The notes below the pieces were generated by a model that worked only from the letters and a program-made list of their open reading frames with translations, did not search any database and was not told the DNA's origin. From contig JAKAIC010000003.1 of NCBI GenBank assembly GCA_021814565.1, positions 1 through 50,957 of the forward strand: DNA of 50,957 bases, in the 5' to 3' direction. Positions 1 through 10,100 of this stretch are shown here, piece by piece (the first letter of the stretch is position 1; each line of letters opens with the position of its first letter). A program made the position numbers and the translations under genes. The stretch comes from Actinomycetes bacterium. Its GTDB lineage: Bacteria; Actinomycetota; Actinomycetes; S36-B12; UBA5976.

Positions 1-995
1 ACGAACAGCGTGTCGTCGCCTATGCCGAGCGCCATGGCCTCACGCAGAACCGTGGCGCCGTGAATCGTGCGCTGGCGGTGCTCGACCCCGAGGGCCACGC
101 CGCCCGCCGCGCCCGAGCCGCACGCGCCACCTCCGAGGTGCGCCTTGATCACGGACTGGATGGCATGAGCACGCTCACCGCCACCTTGCCCAGCGAACAG
201 GCACTCAGCTGCTGGCGCGCCATCGATGCCCTGGCCCAGCAACCAGCGCTGGCCGATCCGTCGCAGCCAATCGGCGTGCGTCGGGTCGCTGCGCTGCTGG
301 CCCTCCTCACCCGACACACGACCAGCGACAACGCTGCAGTTCCAGTGCAGGTCGACATTGTGATCGACCTCGAGACTCTGCTCGGGCTCAATGACCACCC
401 GGCACACGTCCACGGTGCTGGCCCTCTGCCGGCTGATGTGGCACGTGAACTCATCGCCGGTGACCCCCGCGCCACCATCCGTCGCATAGTCACGGATCCC
501 GTCACCGCGGCGCCGATCGAATTGGGCCGCCGCTATCGCATCGACACTGCACTCCGACGAGTGATCGAGGCCCGCGATGGCAGCTGCCGTTTCCCGGGGT
601 GCGGACAGCCCGCCCATCGCTGCGAATGCGACCACGCCCAGGCCTTCGAAAGTGGCGGAACGAGTACCACCCGCAATCTGGGGCTGGCCTGCAAACGTCA
701 TCATCAATGCAAGACGCATGCCGGCTGGCAGATCACGAGCACCGATGACGATGGCACTTGCACCTGGGTGTCGCCGCTCGGTCGCCAGTACCGCCACTCG
801 CCCACTCCTGTGCTGCCCGCACTCGAAACACTGGAAGAGGCGGAACCGGATCACGGCGATAGTCGGCTTTGCCGTATCACAAGACGAGCATTCGCACTCC
901 ACCACACCCGCACCTGCTCGAGCCTGCACAGCGTTGAACAGTGCCCACGCCTTCAGAACGTCGCTCCCAGCCAGGACGACCGTCCACCCTTCTAG
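1..995 (+). CDS. DUF222 / HNH endonuclease-type protein (13E12 family), 5' end outside window
   Basis: The reading frame is open to the left edge, so the gene starts upstream; the GTG at 60 is internal. The first part reads like the end of a DUF222 domain, with an Ala/Arg-rich helix followed by GMSTLTATLPSEQ. From about 570 to 725 there is an HNH nuclease core: RDGSCRFPGC, then CDH, then a closing KRHHQCKTHAGW. Proteins of this DUF222-HNH family (mycobacterial 13E12 repeats) are abundant in actinobacteria and their role is unsettled; homing-like or mobile behaviour is only inferred. The C-terminal 65 residues after the HNH core look atypical (His/Cys/Ser-rich, low hydrophobicity), so the tail may be a degraded or shifted frame. 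Confidence 0.85.
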   Translation, partial: EQRVVAYAERHGLTQNRGAVNRALAVLDPEGHAARRARAARATSEVRLDHGLDGMSTLTATLPSEQALSCWRAIDALAQQPALADPSQPIGVRRVAALLALLTRHTTSDNAAVPVQVDIVIDLETLLGLNDHPAHVHGAGPLPADVARELIAGDPRATIRRIVTDPVTAAPIELGRRYRIDTALRRVIEARDGSCRFPGCGQPAHRCECDHAQAFESGGTSTTRNLGLACKRHHQCKTHAGWQITSTDDDGTCTWVSPLGRQYRHSPTPVLPALETLEEAEPDHGDSRLCRITRRAFALHHTRTCSSLHSVEQCPRLQNVAPSQDDRPPF

Positions 996-1026
996 CACCG
1001 GCTGGCCGCGAGGCGTCTGCCCAGCG

Positions 1027-1431
1027 CTACTCCTCGGGAGCGGGCTGGTTGCTGCGATAGATGATGCCGAGCTCCTCGGCCTCGAAGTCCACGTCGAAAG
1101 GCTTGACACCCTTGAGGACCATGGCTTCCTGTGCCGCACGTGAGAACCCGCGCTCCTCGCCGTCGAGCACCACTGATTCCACCTCCACCCAGGCGTCGAA
1201 CCACTCCGCATGGTCGGCGCGCTGGTTGTAGAGAAAGCCCAAGGGCTCCGGCCTTCCTGCGGCCACCCAGACCTCGGAAAGCGATAGGCCCCGGCCCTCA
1301 AACTTCGCGGTTAACTTATGGATGCGGCGGCCCCGCTCCAGGGGCGGCAGTGTGGGGTTCTCGGCGATTGCCATCACCTGGCGTTCCAGCTCGCGGCTGG
1401 AGACCAGCGTCGCGTGCAGTTCCCGATTCAT
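1027..1431 (-). CDS. Conserved hypothetical protein, 134 aa
   Basis: I do not recognise this protein. It is a soluble acidic polypeptide with a helical N-terminal half, a central RPEPLGFLYNQRADHAEWFDAW segment, and an acidic tail ending in PAPEE. I chose the ATG at 1431 because GAGAGGGAC lies just upstream as a ribosome binding site. A longer in-frame start at 1503 would run into the promoter of the divergent MOSC gene. Nothing around it suggests a pathway. Confidence 0.6.
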   Translation of the reverse strand: MNRELHATLVSSRELERQVMAIAENPTLPPLERGRRIHKLTAKFEGRGLSLSEVWVAAGRPEPLGFLYNQRADHAEWFDAWVEVESVVLDGEERGFSRAAQEAMVLKGVKPFDVDFEAEELGIIYRSNQPAPEE

Positions 1432-1492
1432 CGCCGTCCCTCTCCCGAGCGCGCGCATGATGCCTGCAATCAGCCTATTCAACCGGCGCCAG

Positions 1493-1505
1493 TACGCTCG
1501 CACCC
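1493..1505 (+). promoter_or_regulatory. -10 element and leaderless start of the MOSC gene
   Basis: TACGCT at 1493-1498 is followed by 7 bases and then the ATG at 1506. With a usual -10 to start-site distance, transcription would begin at or next to the start codon, and no ribosome binding site is visible. Confidence 0.55.
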
Positions 1506-2135
1506 ATGCCGCAACTGCTCTCGGTCAACATCGCCACTGAGGTGCGCACCGGGGACTGGACGGGCGACGTCGGCGCCACCGGAATCGACAAGCGCGGGGT
1601 CCCCCAGCGCGTACGCATCTTCGATGATCACGTGGACGGCGATCACGTGATGGATACCACGCACCACGGCGGCCCCTACAAGGCCGTGTACGCCTACTCG
1701 CATGAAGATACCATGTGGTGGGAGACCAAGATCGGGCGTGGCCTGCCTCCGGGATCCTTCGGCGAGAACCTCACCACCGCCGGACTCGACATCAATCACG
1801 CTCGCATCGGTGAACGCTGGCGCATAGGCACGGTGGTGCTGCAGGTGACGGAGCCGCGCATCCCCTGTCGCGTGTTCGCCGGCTTCTGGGAACGACCGCA
1901 CCTGGTCAGGGAGTTCACGGAAGCCGGTCGCTCCGGCACCTACCTGCGCATCATCGAAGCCGGCGAAGTGCGTGCCGGTGATCGCATCGTCGTCATTTCA
2001 CGGCCCGACCATGACGTGACCGTGGCCACGGCCTTCGCCGCCCGCACGGGCACCGGCCCTGCACGCGCATCGCTGCGCGCGGCCTACGACGACTTCCCAC
2101 CGAAATGGCAGGCCTGGGTCGACGCCGGCAACTGA
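1506..2135 (+). CDS. MOSC domain-containing protein (YiiM-like)
   Basis: The 209-residue protein has the MOSC hallmarks: a HHGG segment followed by KAVYAYS near residue 55, the GENLTTAGLDI signature near residue 85, and a single conserved Cys in PRIPCRVF near residue 118. MOSC domains (from molybdenum cofactor sulfurase C-termini) bind or transfer sulfur or handle molybdenum cofactor. Stand-alone YiiM-type proteins act on N-hydroxylated compounds with Mo cofactor. The ATG has no ribosome binding site but sits directly behind a -10 element. Substrate is unknown. Confidence 0.85.
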   Translation: MPQLLSVNIATEVRTGDWTGDVGATGIDKRGVPQRVRIFDDHVDGDHVMDTTHHGGPYKAVYAYSHEDTMWWETKIGRGLPPGSFGENLTTAGLDINHARIGERWRIGTVVLQVTEPRIPCRVFAGFWERPHLVREFTEAGRSGTYLRIIEAGEVRAGDRIVVISRPDHDVTVATAFAARTGTGPARASLRAAYDDFPPKWQAWVDAGN

Positions 2136-2283
2136 CGGCACGCACTTGCGGTTTCGCCGTAGCCCCACCGGGGGGGCGGAGCGGGTTTGTGGTGAGGGCG
2201 TAGAGGCGTCAGCCGCCGACCCGCCCGAGCGCGAACCCGCGCAGCCCACGGCCTGGGCGCGCCGCCTTGAAGCTGTCCACCGG

Positions 2284-2295
2284 TACCCTGACGCG
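2284..2295 (+). promoter_or_regulatory. -10 element and leaderless start of the GNAT gene
   Basis: TACCCT at 2284-2289, then 6 bases, then ATG at 2296. There is no Shine-Dalgarno sequence between. This fixes the start against a longer open frame beginning at 2146. Confidence 0.55.
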
Positions 2296-2853
2296 ATGGA
2301 ACTCGTGAAGCCCACACTCGAGATGGTGCCGAGCTACGTCGCCGCGCGCGAACGCGGATTCTCCTTTGACATCAACCCCGATCCCGGGGCCGTGGCTGCA
2401 CTCACCGAGCAGATCAAGGCCGACCCGCAGGCCTTCATCAAGACCGTGGAAGACCTCCACCCGGTGGGCCGCACCGTCACCCTGCCCGATGGCAGCGAAG
2501 TCCCGCGGCTGCCGCAGTACACGCGCTGGATGTGGGATGACGAATTCGCCGGTGTCATCACCTTCCGCTTCCAACGCGGAACGCCGGAATTGCCGGCACA
2601 TGTGCTCGGCCACATCGGCTACGCGGTGGTGGAATGGAAACGTCGCCTTGGATACGCGGCACAGGCACTGCGCGACATCCTCGCACTGCCGCGCGCCGAG
2701 GGCCTGCCCTACGTGGAAGTGACGACCAACGTCGACAACCTGGCCTCGCAGGGCGTCATCCTCAAGGCCGGCGGCGAGTTCGTCGAGACCTACAACCGGC
2801 CAGCCTCACAGGGTGGCGCACCGATCAACAAGTACGTCATCCACCTGCAGTGA
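2296..2853 (+). CDS. GNAT family N-acetyltransferase, 185 aa
   Basis: The C-terminal half carries a GNAT fold: a beta strand (GHIGYAVVEW), the acetyl-CoA loop region (KRRLGYAAQALRDILALPRAEG) and a final strand with NxxSQGVILKAGG, like YjdJ-type acetyltransferases. The N-terminal half holds WDDEFAGVITFRF, matching the beta2-beta3 hairpin of the family. The pyrophosphate loop is RLGYAA rather than the usual QxxGxG/A, a common variation. Target is unknown. The gene is monocistronic, convergent with putA and separated from it by a hairpin. Confidence 0.85.
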   Translation: MELVKPTLEMVPSYVAARERGFSFDINPDPGAVAALTEQIKADPQAFIKTVEDLHPVGRTVTLPDGSEVPRLPQYTRWMWDDEFAGVITFRFQRGTPELPAHVLGHIGYAVVEWKRRLGYAAQALRDILALPRAEGLPYVEVTTNVDNLASQGVILKAGGEFVETYNRPASQGGAPINKYVIHLQ

Positions 2854-2863
2854 TGCCTGCGTG

Positions 2864-2900
2864 ATTCGGCCGGACGACCATGGTGATCGTCAGGCCGAAT
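2864..2900. terminator. Hairpin between convergent GNAT and putA genes
   Basis: ATTCGGCC at 2864-2871 pairs with GGCCGAAT at 2893-2900. The enclosed sequence around CCATGG also pairs imperfectly (GACGACCA against the later GATCGTC). There is no T tract. It most likely limits read-through from both sides. Confidence 0.5.
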
Positions 2901-2917
2901 GCGTGGCCGCGCAGCGC

Positions 2918-5900
2918 TCAGTGCACCTGGGGTTGGGGACCGGCGCCGACATTGCCGTAGCGGTGGTTGGTGATGCTGACGCTCTGCTCATGCACCCAAC
3001 GCGCCACTTCCACCGCCCCGTTGGCGGCCAAGGGGCGGCGGTCGGTGGAGATGCCACGGGCCAACAGTGCGCTTGCGTCCACGGGCTCATCGCTGAGCAC
3101 GCGCACGCGATCGGTGGCCACACGAGTCGTGAAGTCCGCCAGGTCCTCGACCGTACAGGGCTGCCCGCCGGCCAGCGGAGCTGCGGCCGAGAGCCGGATC
3201 GGCGTGCCCGTCAGCTGTTGCAGCGCGGCCAGATAGCGCAACTCATCTGCGGAAGCCGTGGGCAGCACGCGCACTTCTATGCCCTTGCTCATGGGCAGGT
3301 AGCGATGGACGTTCCGCTCCACCTTGAGCCCGGAGTGGTCGAGGCGCTGAGCGCCCACGTTGTGCCACCACACCTGGGCCTGCGAGATGGAACGCTCGAC
3401 ATCGTCGAAAGGCGTCCAGTCGCGCAGTTGGGTGACGTAGTGCTGGCCGCCGGCCTTGGAGGTCGGGCCCACCGCCGAGCGCTTCCAGCCACCGAAGGGC
3501 TGGCGGTTGACTACAGCGCCGGTGGTGCCACGGTTCACATAGACATTCCCCGCCTCGATGCGATCGATCCAGCGCTCGCATTCCTCAACATCGAGGGCGT
3601 GCAGGCCCGCCGTGAGCCCGTAGTCAACCGCGTTCTGCCATTCGATCGCGGTCTCGAAATCAGGTGCACGCATGACGCCCAACACGGGACCGAACCACTC
3701 GTTGCGATGCGACCATGACTGCGGCTGCACACCCAGCTTGACGCCCGGGCTCCACTGATGACCGGCCTGGTCCAGTTGCCGCGGCTCCACCAGCCATTGC
3801 TCACCTGCGTCGAGCTGCGTGAAGGCACGAAGCAGCGCGCCCTCGGGAGGTCGGATGACGGGGCCCACCACGGTCGAGTAGTCCCAGCCCGGTCCCACCA
3901 ACAGGGTTTCGACGGCATCCTTGAGCTGCCGGATGAAGGCCGGGTTGTCGTACACAGGGGCCTCGACGATGGCCAGGCTGGCCGCGCTGCACTTCTGGCC
4001 GGCATGACCGAAGGCGGACTGCACGAGATCCTTGACTGCCGCGTCGATGTCAGCGGAACCCGAGATGAGCAGTGCGTTCTTGCCACTGGTCTCCGCCATC
4101 AGCCGGATGTCCGGACGCCATGCGGTGAACAGTTCCGCAGTGGCGAAGCCGCCGGTGAGGACAACGCCATTGACGTCCTCATGCGTGATGAGGCGTTTGC
4201 CGTTGTCGTCGTCGCGCGTCGGCACGAACTGCAGCACATCCTTGGGCACGCCGGCCGCCCACAACTGCTGCGCCAGCAGCCAGGCCACGGCCACCGTCTC
4301 GGGAGCGGGCTTGAAGATCACGGCGTTGCCGGCGGCCAGCGCGGCGCACACCCCACCACAGGGGATGGCGTAGGGGAAGTTCCACGGCGGCACCACGGCG
4401 ACCACGCCCAGCGGTGTGGAATCCGAACCGGCGATCTGCTGGCGGGCGGAGAGCCCGTAGAAGCGTGCAAAGTCGATGGCTTCCGAGATCTCGGGGTCGG
4501 CCTCCGCGGCCGTCTTGCCGCTGTCCAACATCATGACGGCCACCACGTTGGTGCGCTGCAGTTCCATGAGCCTGGCCGCCTCGAAAAGGATGCGACGGCG
4601 CGCGGCCGAACCACGGGCATCCCAGGCCGGCACTGCCGCATTGGCTGCAGCAACCGCACGGTCCACCTGCTCGGTATTGGCGACCGAGTACCTGTACCAG
4701 GCACGACCGTTGTCGCCCGGGTCGATGCCTTCCACGAGCTCGTCACTGACGATCTGCTCGCCCTCGATGACCAGGGGCAGAGGCAGCTGCCATCCGCGTC
4801 GATGCGTCTCCAGCGCCTCGGCCAGAGTGCGGCGGTACTCAGGATGGGTGAGATCGCCGTCGGCCTGGTTCTCGAAGATGCCGCGCTCGACCAGCGCCTG
4901 CGCGTCGTGGCGCGCCATGGTGTGACGTCGTGAGGTAGTGCCGATGGTGTGCCGCTGCTGCACTGCATTACGGAAGCGCGTGGCCTGCTGCTCGAAGGCG
5001 CTGCTCGAAGGCTGCATGCCGAAGGAGGCGCGCAGGTAGTTCTCGGGTGAGGTGTTCTCGTCCAGACGACGCACCAGATAGGCAACTGCCGACGCGAAGT
5101 CGTCATGCCGCGTGACCGGGGTGTACAGCAGGATGCGGCCCAGCTGGCGCGCCACCGCGAGTGCCTCGCCATTGGCCATGCCCTCGAGCATCTCGATGTC
5201 CAGCTGTGCTTCGACACCGCGAGACTTGGCGATCTCCAGGCCCCAGGAGATGTCGAACAGGTTGTGCGACGCGATTCCGATGCGGACTGCGTCGGCGTTC
5301 TCGGGGCGCAGTGCGCAATCGACCAGCCGCTTGAAGGACGCATCGACGTCGGCCTTGGACGGGTAGGGAGCGGCCACCCAGCCGTGGAGTTCGGCCTCTG
5401 TGGATTCCATGGCCAGGTTCGCTCCCTTGACCAGGCGGATCTTGATGCGCCCGCCCAGAGTGGTGCGTCGCCACTTGGCCCACTCCACGAGATCGGCGAA
5501 GGTTGCGTGTGCCTCCGGCAGGTAGGCCTGGAGCACAATGCCCGCGTCCATGGCACCGAAGGCAGGCTCGGACAGCACCCGCTTGAACACATCAACCGTG
5601 ATGCCCAGGTCGCGGTACTCCTCCATGTCCATGTTGATGAAGGTGCCTGCGGTGCTGGCCGCGATGTACAGGCGACGAAGCCGCTCCGCGACGCGCGCGA
5701 CGGAGCCCTCATGGTCGATGGTCTGCAGCTGGCTCACCACCGCTGAGATCTTCACCGAGGCATAGGTCACATCCGGGCGCTTCACCATCTCGATGATGGA
5801 TTCCAGGCGGTGCGTGGCCTCTGCGTCACCGAGGACGGCCTCGCCCAGCACATTGACGTTGAGTTGCACACCGTCACGCTTGCGACGCTGCAGGTGAGCG

Positions 5901-6301
5901 GCCAGCGGCTTCTCCTCGGCCGGCAGGATGATCCCGGTGGCAGCGGCCCGCACCTGCCATTCCACAATGCGCATGACCAGCCCGGGCAGGGCCGGCGAGA
6001 GCGCAGCGATGAACTTCACCCCATTGGCGTCCTTGAAGCCCAGGCCGCGAGCGGTGGCCTTGGCGGCTGCCCTGCGCAAGGCGCGCGCGGCGCGTGAGGG
6101 CTCGGAGATGCGCATGACCTCGTCGGTGAGCGACATCGTCACCGACACGGCGTCCGGATCCTGGAGCAGGCGTTCGAATCGCCGCTGGTTATACCTGGCC
6201 CGGCGATCGCGCAAGCGGTCGGCATCGGCCAGGATGGAACGAGCACGGTCCACGGCGGCGGGGACCAGGGCATCGGCGTCGGACAGCGGTTCAGGCATCA
6301 T
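2918..6301 (-). CDS. putA: Bifunctional proline dehydrogenase / L-glutamate gamma-semialdehyde dehydrogenase
   Basis: This 1127-residue protein oxidises proline to pyrroline-5-carboxylate (FAD-dependent) and then to glutamate (NAD-dependent). The N-terminal ~430 residues form the proline dehydrogenase barrel, including RIKIRLVKGANLAMES. The aldehyde dehydrogenase domain follows, with VVPPWNFPYAIPCGG, the LTGGFATAELF loop, AETSGKN, and GQKCSA holding the catalytic Cys near residue 770. A ~170-residue C-terminal extension after QLRDWTPF is seen in other actinobacterial PutA-like proteins. There is no N-terminal ribbon-helix-helix, so it is not a self-repressing PutA of the E. coli type. I prefer ATG 6301; a TTG at 6331 is also open. 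The start lies inside a perfect palindrome, and the divergent PAS-AraC gene is a likely regulator. Confidence 0.95.
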   Translation of the reverse strand: MMPEPLSDADALVPAAVDRARSILADADRLRDRRARYNQRRFERLLQDPDAVSVTMSLTDEVMRISEPSRAARALRRAAAKATARGLGFKDANGVKFIAALSPALPGLVMRIVEWQVRAAATGIILPAEEKPLAAHLQRRKRDGVQLNVNVLGEAVLGDAEATHRLESIIEMVKRPDVTYASVKISAVVSQLQTIDHEGSVARVAERLRRLYIAASTAGTFINMDMEEYRDLGITVDVFKRVLSEPAFGAMDAGIVLQAYLPEAHATFADLVEWAKWRRTTLGGRIKIRLVKGANLAMESTEAELHGWVAAPYPSKADVDASFKRLVDCALRPENADAVRIGIASHNLFDISWGLEIAKSRGVEAQLDIEMLEGMANGEALAVARQLGRILLYTPVTRHDDFASAVAYLVRRLDENTSPENYLRASFGMQPSSSAFEQQATRFRNAVQQRHTIGTTSRRHTMARHDAQALVERGIFENQADGDLTHPEYRRTLAEALETHRRGWQLPLPLVIEGEQIVSDELVEGIDPGDNGRAWYRYSVANTEQVDRAVAAANAAVPAWDARGSAARRRILFEAARLMELQRTNVVAVMMLDSGKTAAEADPEISEAIDFARFYGLSARQQIAGSDSTPLGVVAVVPPWNFPYAIPCGGVCAALAAGNAVIFKPAPETVAVAWLLAQQLWAAGVPKDVLQFVPTRDDDNGKRLITHEDVNGVVLTGGFATAELFTAWRPDIRLMAETSGKNALLISGSADIDAAVKDLVQSAFGHAGQKCSAASLAIVEAPVYDNPAFIRQLKDAVETLLVGPGWDYSTVVGPVIRPPEGALLRAFTQLDAGEQWLVEPRQLDQAGHQWSPGVKLGVQPQSWSHRNEWFGPVLGVMRAPDFETAIEWQNAVDYGLTAGLHALDVEECERWIDRIEAGNVYVNRGTTGAVVNRQPFGGWKRSAVGPTSKAGGQHYVTQLRDWTPFDDVERSISQAQVWWHNVGAQRLDHSGLKVERNVHRYLPMSKGIEVRVLPTASADELRYLAALQQLTGTPIRLSAAAPLAGGQPCTVEDLADFTTRVATDRVRVLSDEPVDASALLARGISTDRRPLAANGAVEVARWVHEQSVSITNHRYGNVGAGPQPQVH

Positions 6302-6308
6302 GCCTGAA
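6290..6308. promoter_or_regulatory. 19-bp perfect palindrome over the putA start codon
   Basis: TTCAGGCATCATGCCTGAA is a perfect inverted repeat with 9-bp arms around one central base. It covers both candidate putA ATG codons (6301 and 6298). Its position suits an operator for a dimeric regulator or an mRNA hairpin that hides the start. Part of it also encodes Met-Met-Pro, so selection on protein cannot be excluded. Confidence 0.45.
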
Positions 6309-6368
6309 TGGTTGCCCTCCCACCAGCGCAAGTCTTGGACGTTCCTGCCGCGGTTTCCGGCGATTTCC

Positions 6369-6380
6369 TACACTGCGACC
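6369..6380 (+). promoter_or_regulatory. -10 element and leaderless start of the PAS-AraC gene
   Basis: TACACT at 6369-6374 lies 6 bases before ATG 6381. No ribosome binding site is present. Confidence 0.55.
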
Positions 6381-7085
6381 ATGTCACTCGCCGCCTACCT
6401 GCAGATGGCCGAGTTGCTCGAGGGGGCACCGACCACGCTCTACTGTGTCAAGGACACCGAGGGCCGCTACCTGGCAGTGAACAACGCCTTCGTCGAGCGC
6501 ACCGGCCGCTCCAGCCGACGGGATGTCGTGGGCAAACTGGCCGCCGACCTCTTCCCCGGCGAGCTGGTGGCGAATTACCACCAGCAGGACGACGACATCC
6601 GCGAGTTGCGACACACGCTGCGTGATGAGCTCGAGCTCATCACCGAGGCCAACGGCCAGCTGGCCTGGTTCCTCACCACCAAGCAGCCGATCTTCGAGGG
6701 CGACGCACTGGTGGCCATCGCGGTGGTCTCAGTCGCCCTCGGCACACCTGCGGCCCTGGGTTCCGAGCATCCACTCCGTCCCGTCGTGGCCTACGTGCGC
6801 GCCCATCTGGCCTCAGCGATGAGCGTCGAAGCGCTGGCGGAACTGGCTGGGCTGCCACTGCGGCAGTTCGAGCGACTCATGCATCGCACCTTCGGGCTGC
6901 CCACCAAGCAGTACATCACCCAGGTGCGGGTGGTTGCGGCCACCGAACTCCTTCGCAACAGCGGCCTCCCGCTGGCGGAGATCGCGCAACGCTGTGGCTG
7001 GTACGACCAGAGCGCGTTCAGCAGGCAGTTCACCAAGGTGGCGGGGGTCACACCCGGCGAATACCGGCGCCGTACGGCCGACTGA
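6381..7085 (+). CDS. PAS domain / AraC-family transcriptional regulator
   Basis: This is a 234-residue protein. Residues ~8-110 form a PAS sensor domain (YCVKDTEGRYLAVNNAFVERTGRS, then a strand ending FLTTKQPIFEGD). Residues ~130-232 form a complete AraC DNA-binding domain: a first helix-turn-helix (SVEALAELAGLPLRQFERLMHR) and a second one closing with CGWYDQSAFSRQFTKVAGVTPGEYRRR. It is transcribed divergently from putA with 79 bp between, so it most likely controls proline catabolism in response to a small ligand or redox cue bound by the PAS domain. That target is inferred from position only. The start is set by the adjoining -10 element. Confidence 0.9.
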   Translation: MSLAAYLQMAELLEGAPTTLYCVKDTEGRYLAVNNAFVERTGRSSRRDVVGKLAADLFPGELVANYHQQDDDIRELRHTLRDELELITEANGQLAWFLTTKQPIFEGDALVAIAVVSVALGTPAALGSEHPLRPVVAYVRAHLASAMSVEALAELAGLPLRQFERLMHRTFGLPTKQYITQVRVVAATELLRNSGLPLAEIAQRCGWYDQSAFSRQFTKVAGVTPGEYRRRTAD

Positions 7086-7108
7086 TTCAGGGCTCAACCA
7101 GCCGCGAA

Positions 7109-7114
7109 TAGACT
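7109..7114 (+). promoter_or_regulatory. -10 element of kgd
   Basis: TAGACT ends 10 bases before ATG 7125, predicting a transcript with a leader of only a few bases and no room for a normal ribosome binding site. Confidence 0.45.
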
Positions 7115-7124
7115 CGAACCCTTC

Positions 7125-10100
7125 ATGGAAGGCGTAACCGTGGCTGATGTATTCGGTGCCAATGAGTGGCTGGTCGATGAAATCTACGAGAAGTTCCTGC
7201 AGGACAGGAACTCCGTGGATCCGGCGTGGTGGGAGTTCTTCGCGGACTACTCACCGAAGTCGGCTCAGGGCGTGGCGGCGGTGGCCAGCGTCCCCGGCGC
7301 TCCATCGGTGGTCACGCCAACGGTGCCGGTAGCGCCTGCCACAACTGCGGCACCCGCCGCGACTGTGGCTGCTGCGGCACCGGCGGCCCCGTCAGCAATC
7401 GCCGTCGCACCGTCCGCTGCCAAACCCGCTGCCGCCGAGCCCACGCTGCTCAAGGGTCCAGCGGCGCGCACCGTCACCAACATGGAGGCCTCCCTGGCGG
7501 TGCCCACCGCCACCAGTGTTCGCTCCATCCCCGCCACGCTGCTCGTCGACAACCGACTCATCATCAACGAGCACCTGGCCCGCAATCAGGGCGGCAAGGT
7601 CTCGTTCACGCACCTCATCGCCTACGCACTGGTCAAGGCACTGCGCGCCATGCCGGAGATGAACGTCACCTACTCGCTGGCTGACGGCAAGCCCGCCGCC
7701 ACCCAGCACACGGCCATCAACCTCGGCATCGCCATCGATCTCACCAAGGCGGACGGCACCCGCCAGCTGTTGGTGCCCTGCATCAAGCAGGCGGAGAAGA
7801 TGGACTTCGCCAAGTTCTGGGTCGCCTACGAGGACCTGGTGCGTCGCTCGCGCAGCAACAAGCTCTCAGCCGACGACTTCGTCGGCACCACCGTTTCCCT
7901 CACCAACCCGGGCGGCATCGGCACCGTGCACTCGGTGCCACGTCTGATGAACGGCCAGGCGGCGATCATCGGTGTCGGCGCACTGGAGTACCCGGCGGAG
8001 TTCCAGGGCGCTGCAGACGCGGCACTCGTCGAGCGCGGCATCGGCAAGGTCACCACCCTCACCTCCACCTATGACCATCGGGTCATCCAGGGCGCGCAGT
8101 CCGGCGAGTTCCTGCGGCTGGTGCACAACTACCTCACCGGCCACGACGGCTTCTACGAGGAGGTCTTCGCCGCCCTGCGCATCCCCTACGCCCCCATGCG
8201 CTGGGCTACGGACATCGTCACCACGCACGACAGCGATGTCGACAAGACCGCGCGCGTGCACGAACTCATCCATGCCTTCCGCTCGCGCGGCCACCTGGTT
8301 GCCGACACCGATCCGCTCGTCTACGTGCAGCGCTCCAACACGGAAACCGAGATCGAAGCCCATGGCCTCACCATGTGGGATCTCGATCGGGAGTTCGCGG
8401 TCGGCGGCTTCGCCGGCAGGACCTTCATGACCTTGCGCGAGATCATGAAGGTGCTGCGCAATGCGTACGCACGCACCATGTCCGTCGAGTACATGCACAT
8501 CACTGATCGTGAGCAGCGCGAGTGGTTCCAGCAGCGGCTGGAGACACCACAGCCCAGGATCGAGCGCGACGAGCAGCTCCGCATCCTGCACAAGCTCAAT
8601 GAGGCTGAGGCCTTCGAGAACTTCCTGCACACCAAGTTCGTGGGTCAGAAGCGATTCTCGCTGGAGGGTGGCGAGTCCGTGATCCCGTTGCTGGACGCCA
8701 TCCTCGACCGCGCTGCCGCCACGCGTATGGATGAGGTGTGCATCGGCATGCCTCACCGCGGCCGCCTCAACGTGCTCGCCAACATCGCGGGCAAGTCCTA
8801 TGCACAGATCTTCCGTGAGTTCGAGGGCCAGTACGGCGAGGAGTCGGTGCAAGGCTCGGGTGACGTCAAGTACCACCTGGGCACGGCCGGCACCTACACG
8901 GGGCACAAGGGCGAGACCACCAAGGTCTACCTGGCCGCCAACCCCTCGCATCTGGAGACCGTGGATCCGGTGCTCGAGGGCATCGTGCGGGCCAAGCTCG
9001 ACATCGACGGCACGCAGGGCAAGTTCGCCGTGCTGCCGATCCTGCTGCACGGTGACGCGGCCTTCGCGGGTCAGGGCGTCGTGTACGAGACCTTGCAGAT
9101 GTCGCAGCTTCAGGGCTATCGCGTGGGTGGCACCATCCACGTCGTCGTCAACAACCAGATCGGCTTCACCACCTCACCGCAGTATTCCCGGACCTCCCAG
9201 TACTGCTCGGATCTGGCCCGCGTCATCGCCGCGCCCGTGCTGCACGTCAATGGCGACGACCCGGAAGCGGTTGTGCGCGTTGCCCGCTTGGCCTTCGAAT
9301 ACCGGGAGACCTTCCATCGCGACATCGTGATCGACATGGTCTGCTACCGCCGTCGCGGCCACAACGAGGCCGACGATCCGTCGTTGACCCAACCGCTCAT
9401 GTACGACCTGGTGGACCAGAAGCGAACGGTTCGCAAGCTGTACACCGAGCAACTTGTGGGCCGCGGGGACATCACCATCGAGGAAGCCGAAGAGGCGCTC
9501 AAGCACTTCCAGAACCACATGGAGGGCATCCTCGGCGAGGTCCGCTCCGACGAGTACGACGACTCCTTCGCCCAGATCACAGCCGCCATCATGCGCGAGG
9601 GTGAGATCAAGCTGCATCCACAAGCGCCCGCCATCGATGTGCCCACGGGCATCTCGCTGGAGGTCGTGAACCGCGTCGTGCGCAGCCAGCTCGAGATGCC
9701 GGAGGGCTTCCATGTGCATCCGCGCCTGCAGCCCCAACTGGCGCGCCGTGCCGAGATGATCGAACGCGACGAGATCGACTGGGGCATGGGCGAGGCACTC
9801 GCCATCGGCTCCCTGCTCGCTGAGGGCACCAGTGTCCGGCTGGCCGGCCAGGATTCGCGTCGCGGCACCTTCGGCCACCGCCACGCCGTGATCGTCGACA
9901 AGGAGAGTGGCCGCTGGTACAAGCCGCTCAAGCGCTGCTACCAGCAGGGCTCGCGCCTCTTCGTCTATGACTCCCTGCTCTCCGAGTACGCCGCCATGGG
10001 CTATGAGTACGGCTACTCGGTGGCACGGCCCGATGCCCTCACCATGTGGGAGGGACAATTCGGCGACTTCGCCAACGGCGCCCAGACCATCATCGACGAG

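Noticed and set aside
2813-3718. Long plus-strand open frame opposite putA
   Set aside because: It is antisense to a highly conserved enzyme and arises from GC-rich codon bias; no family resemblance or start signal.
7866-9140. 424-codon minus-strand frame opposite kgd
   Set aside because: Antisense shadow of the E2/E1 coding region; no plausible domain.
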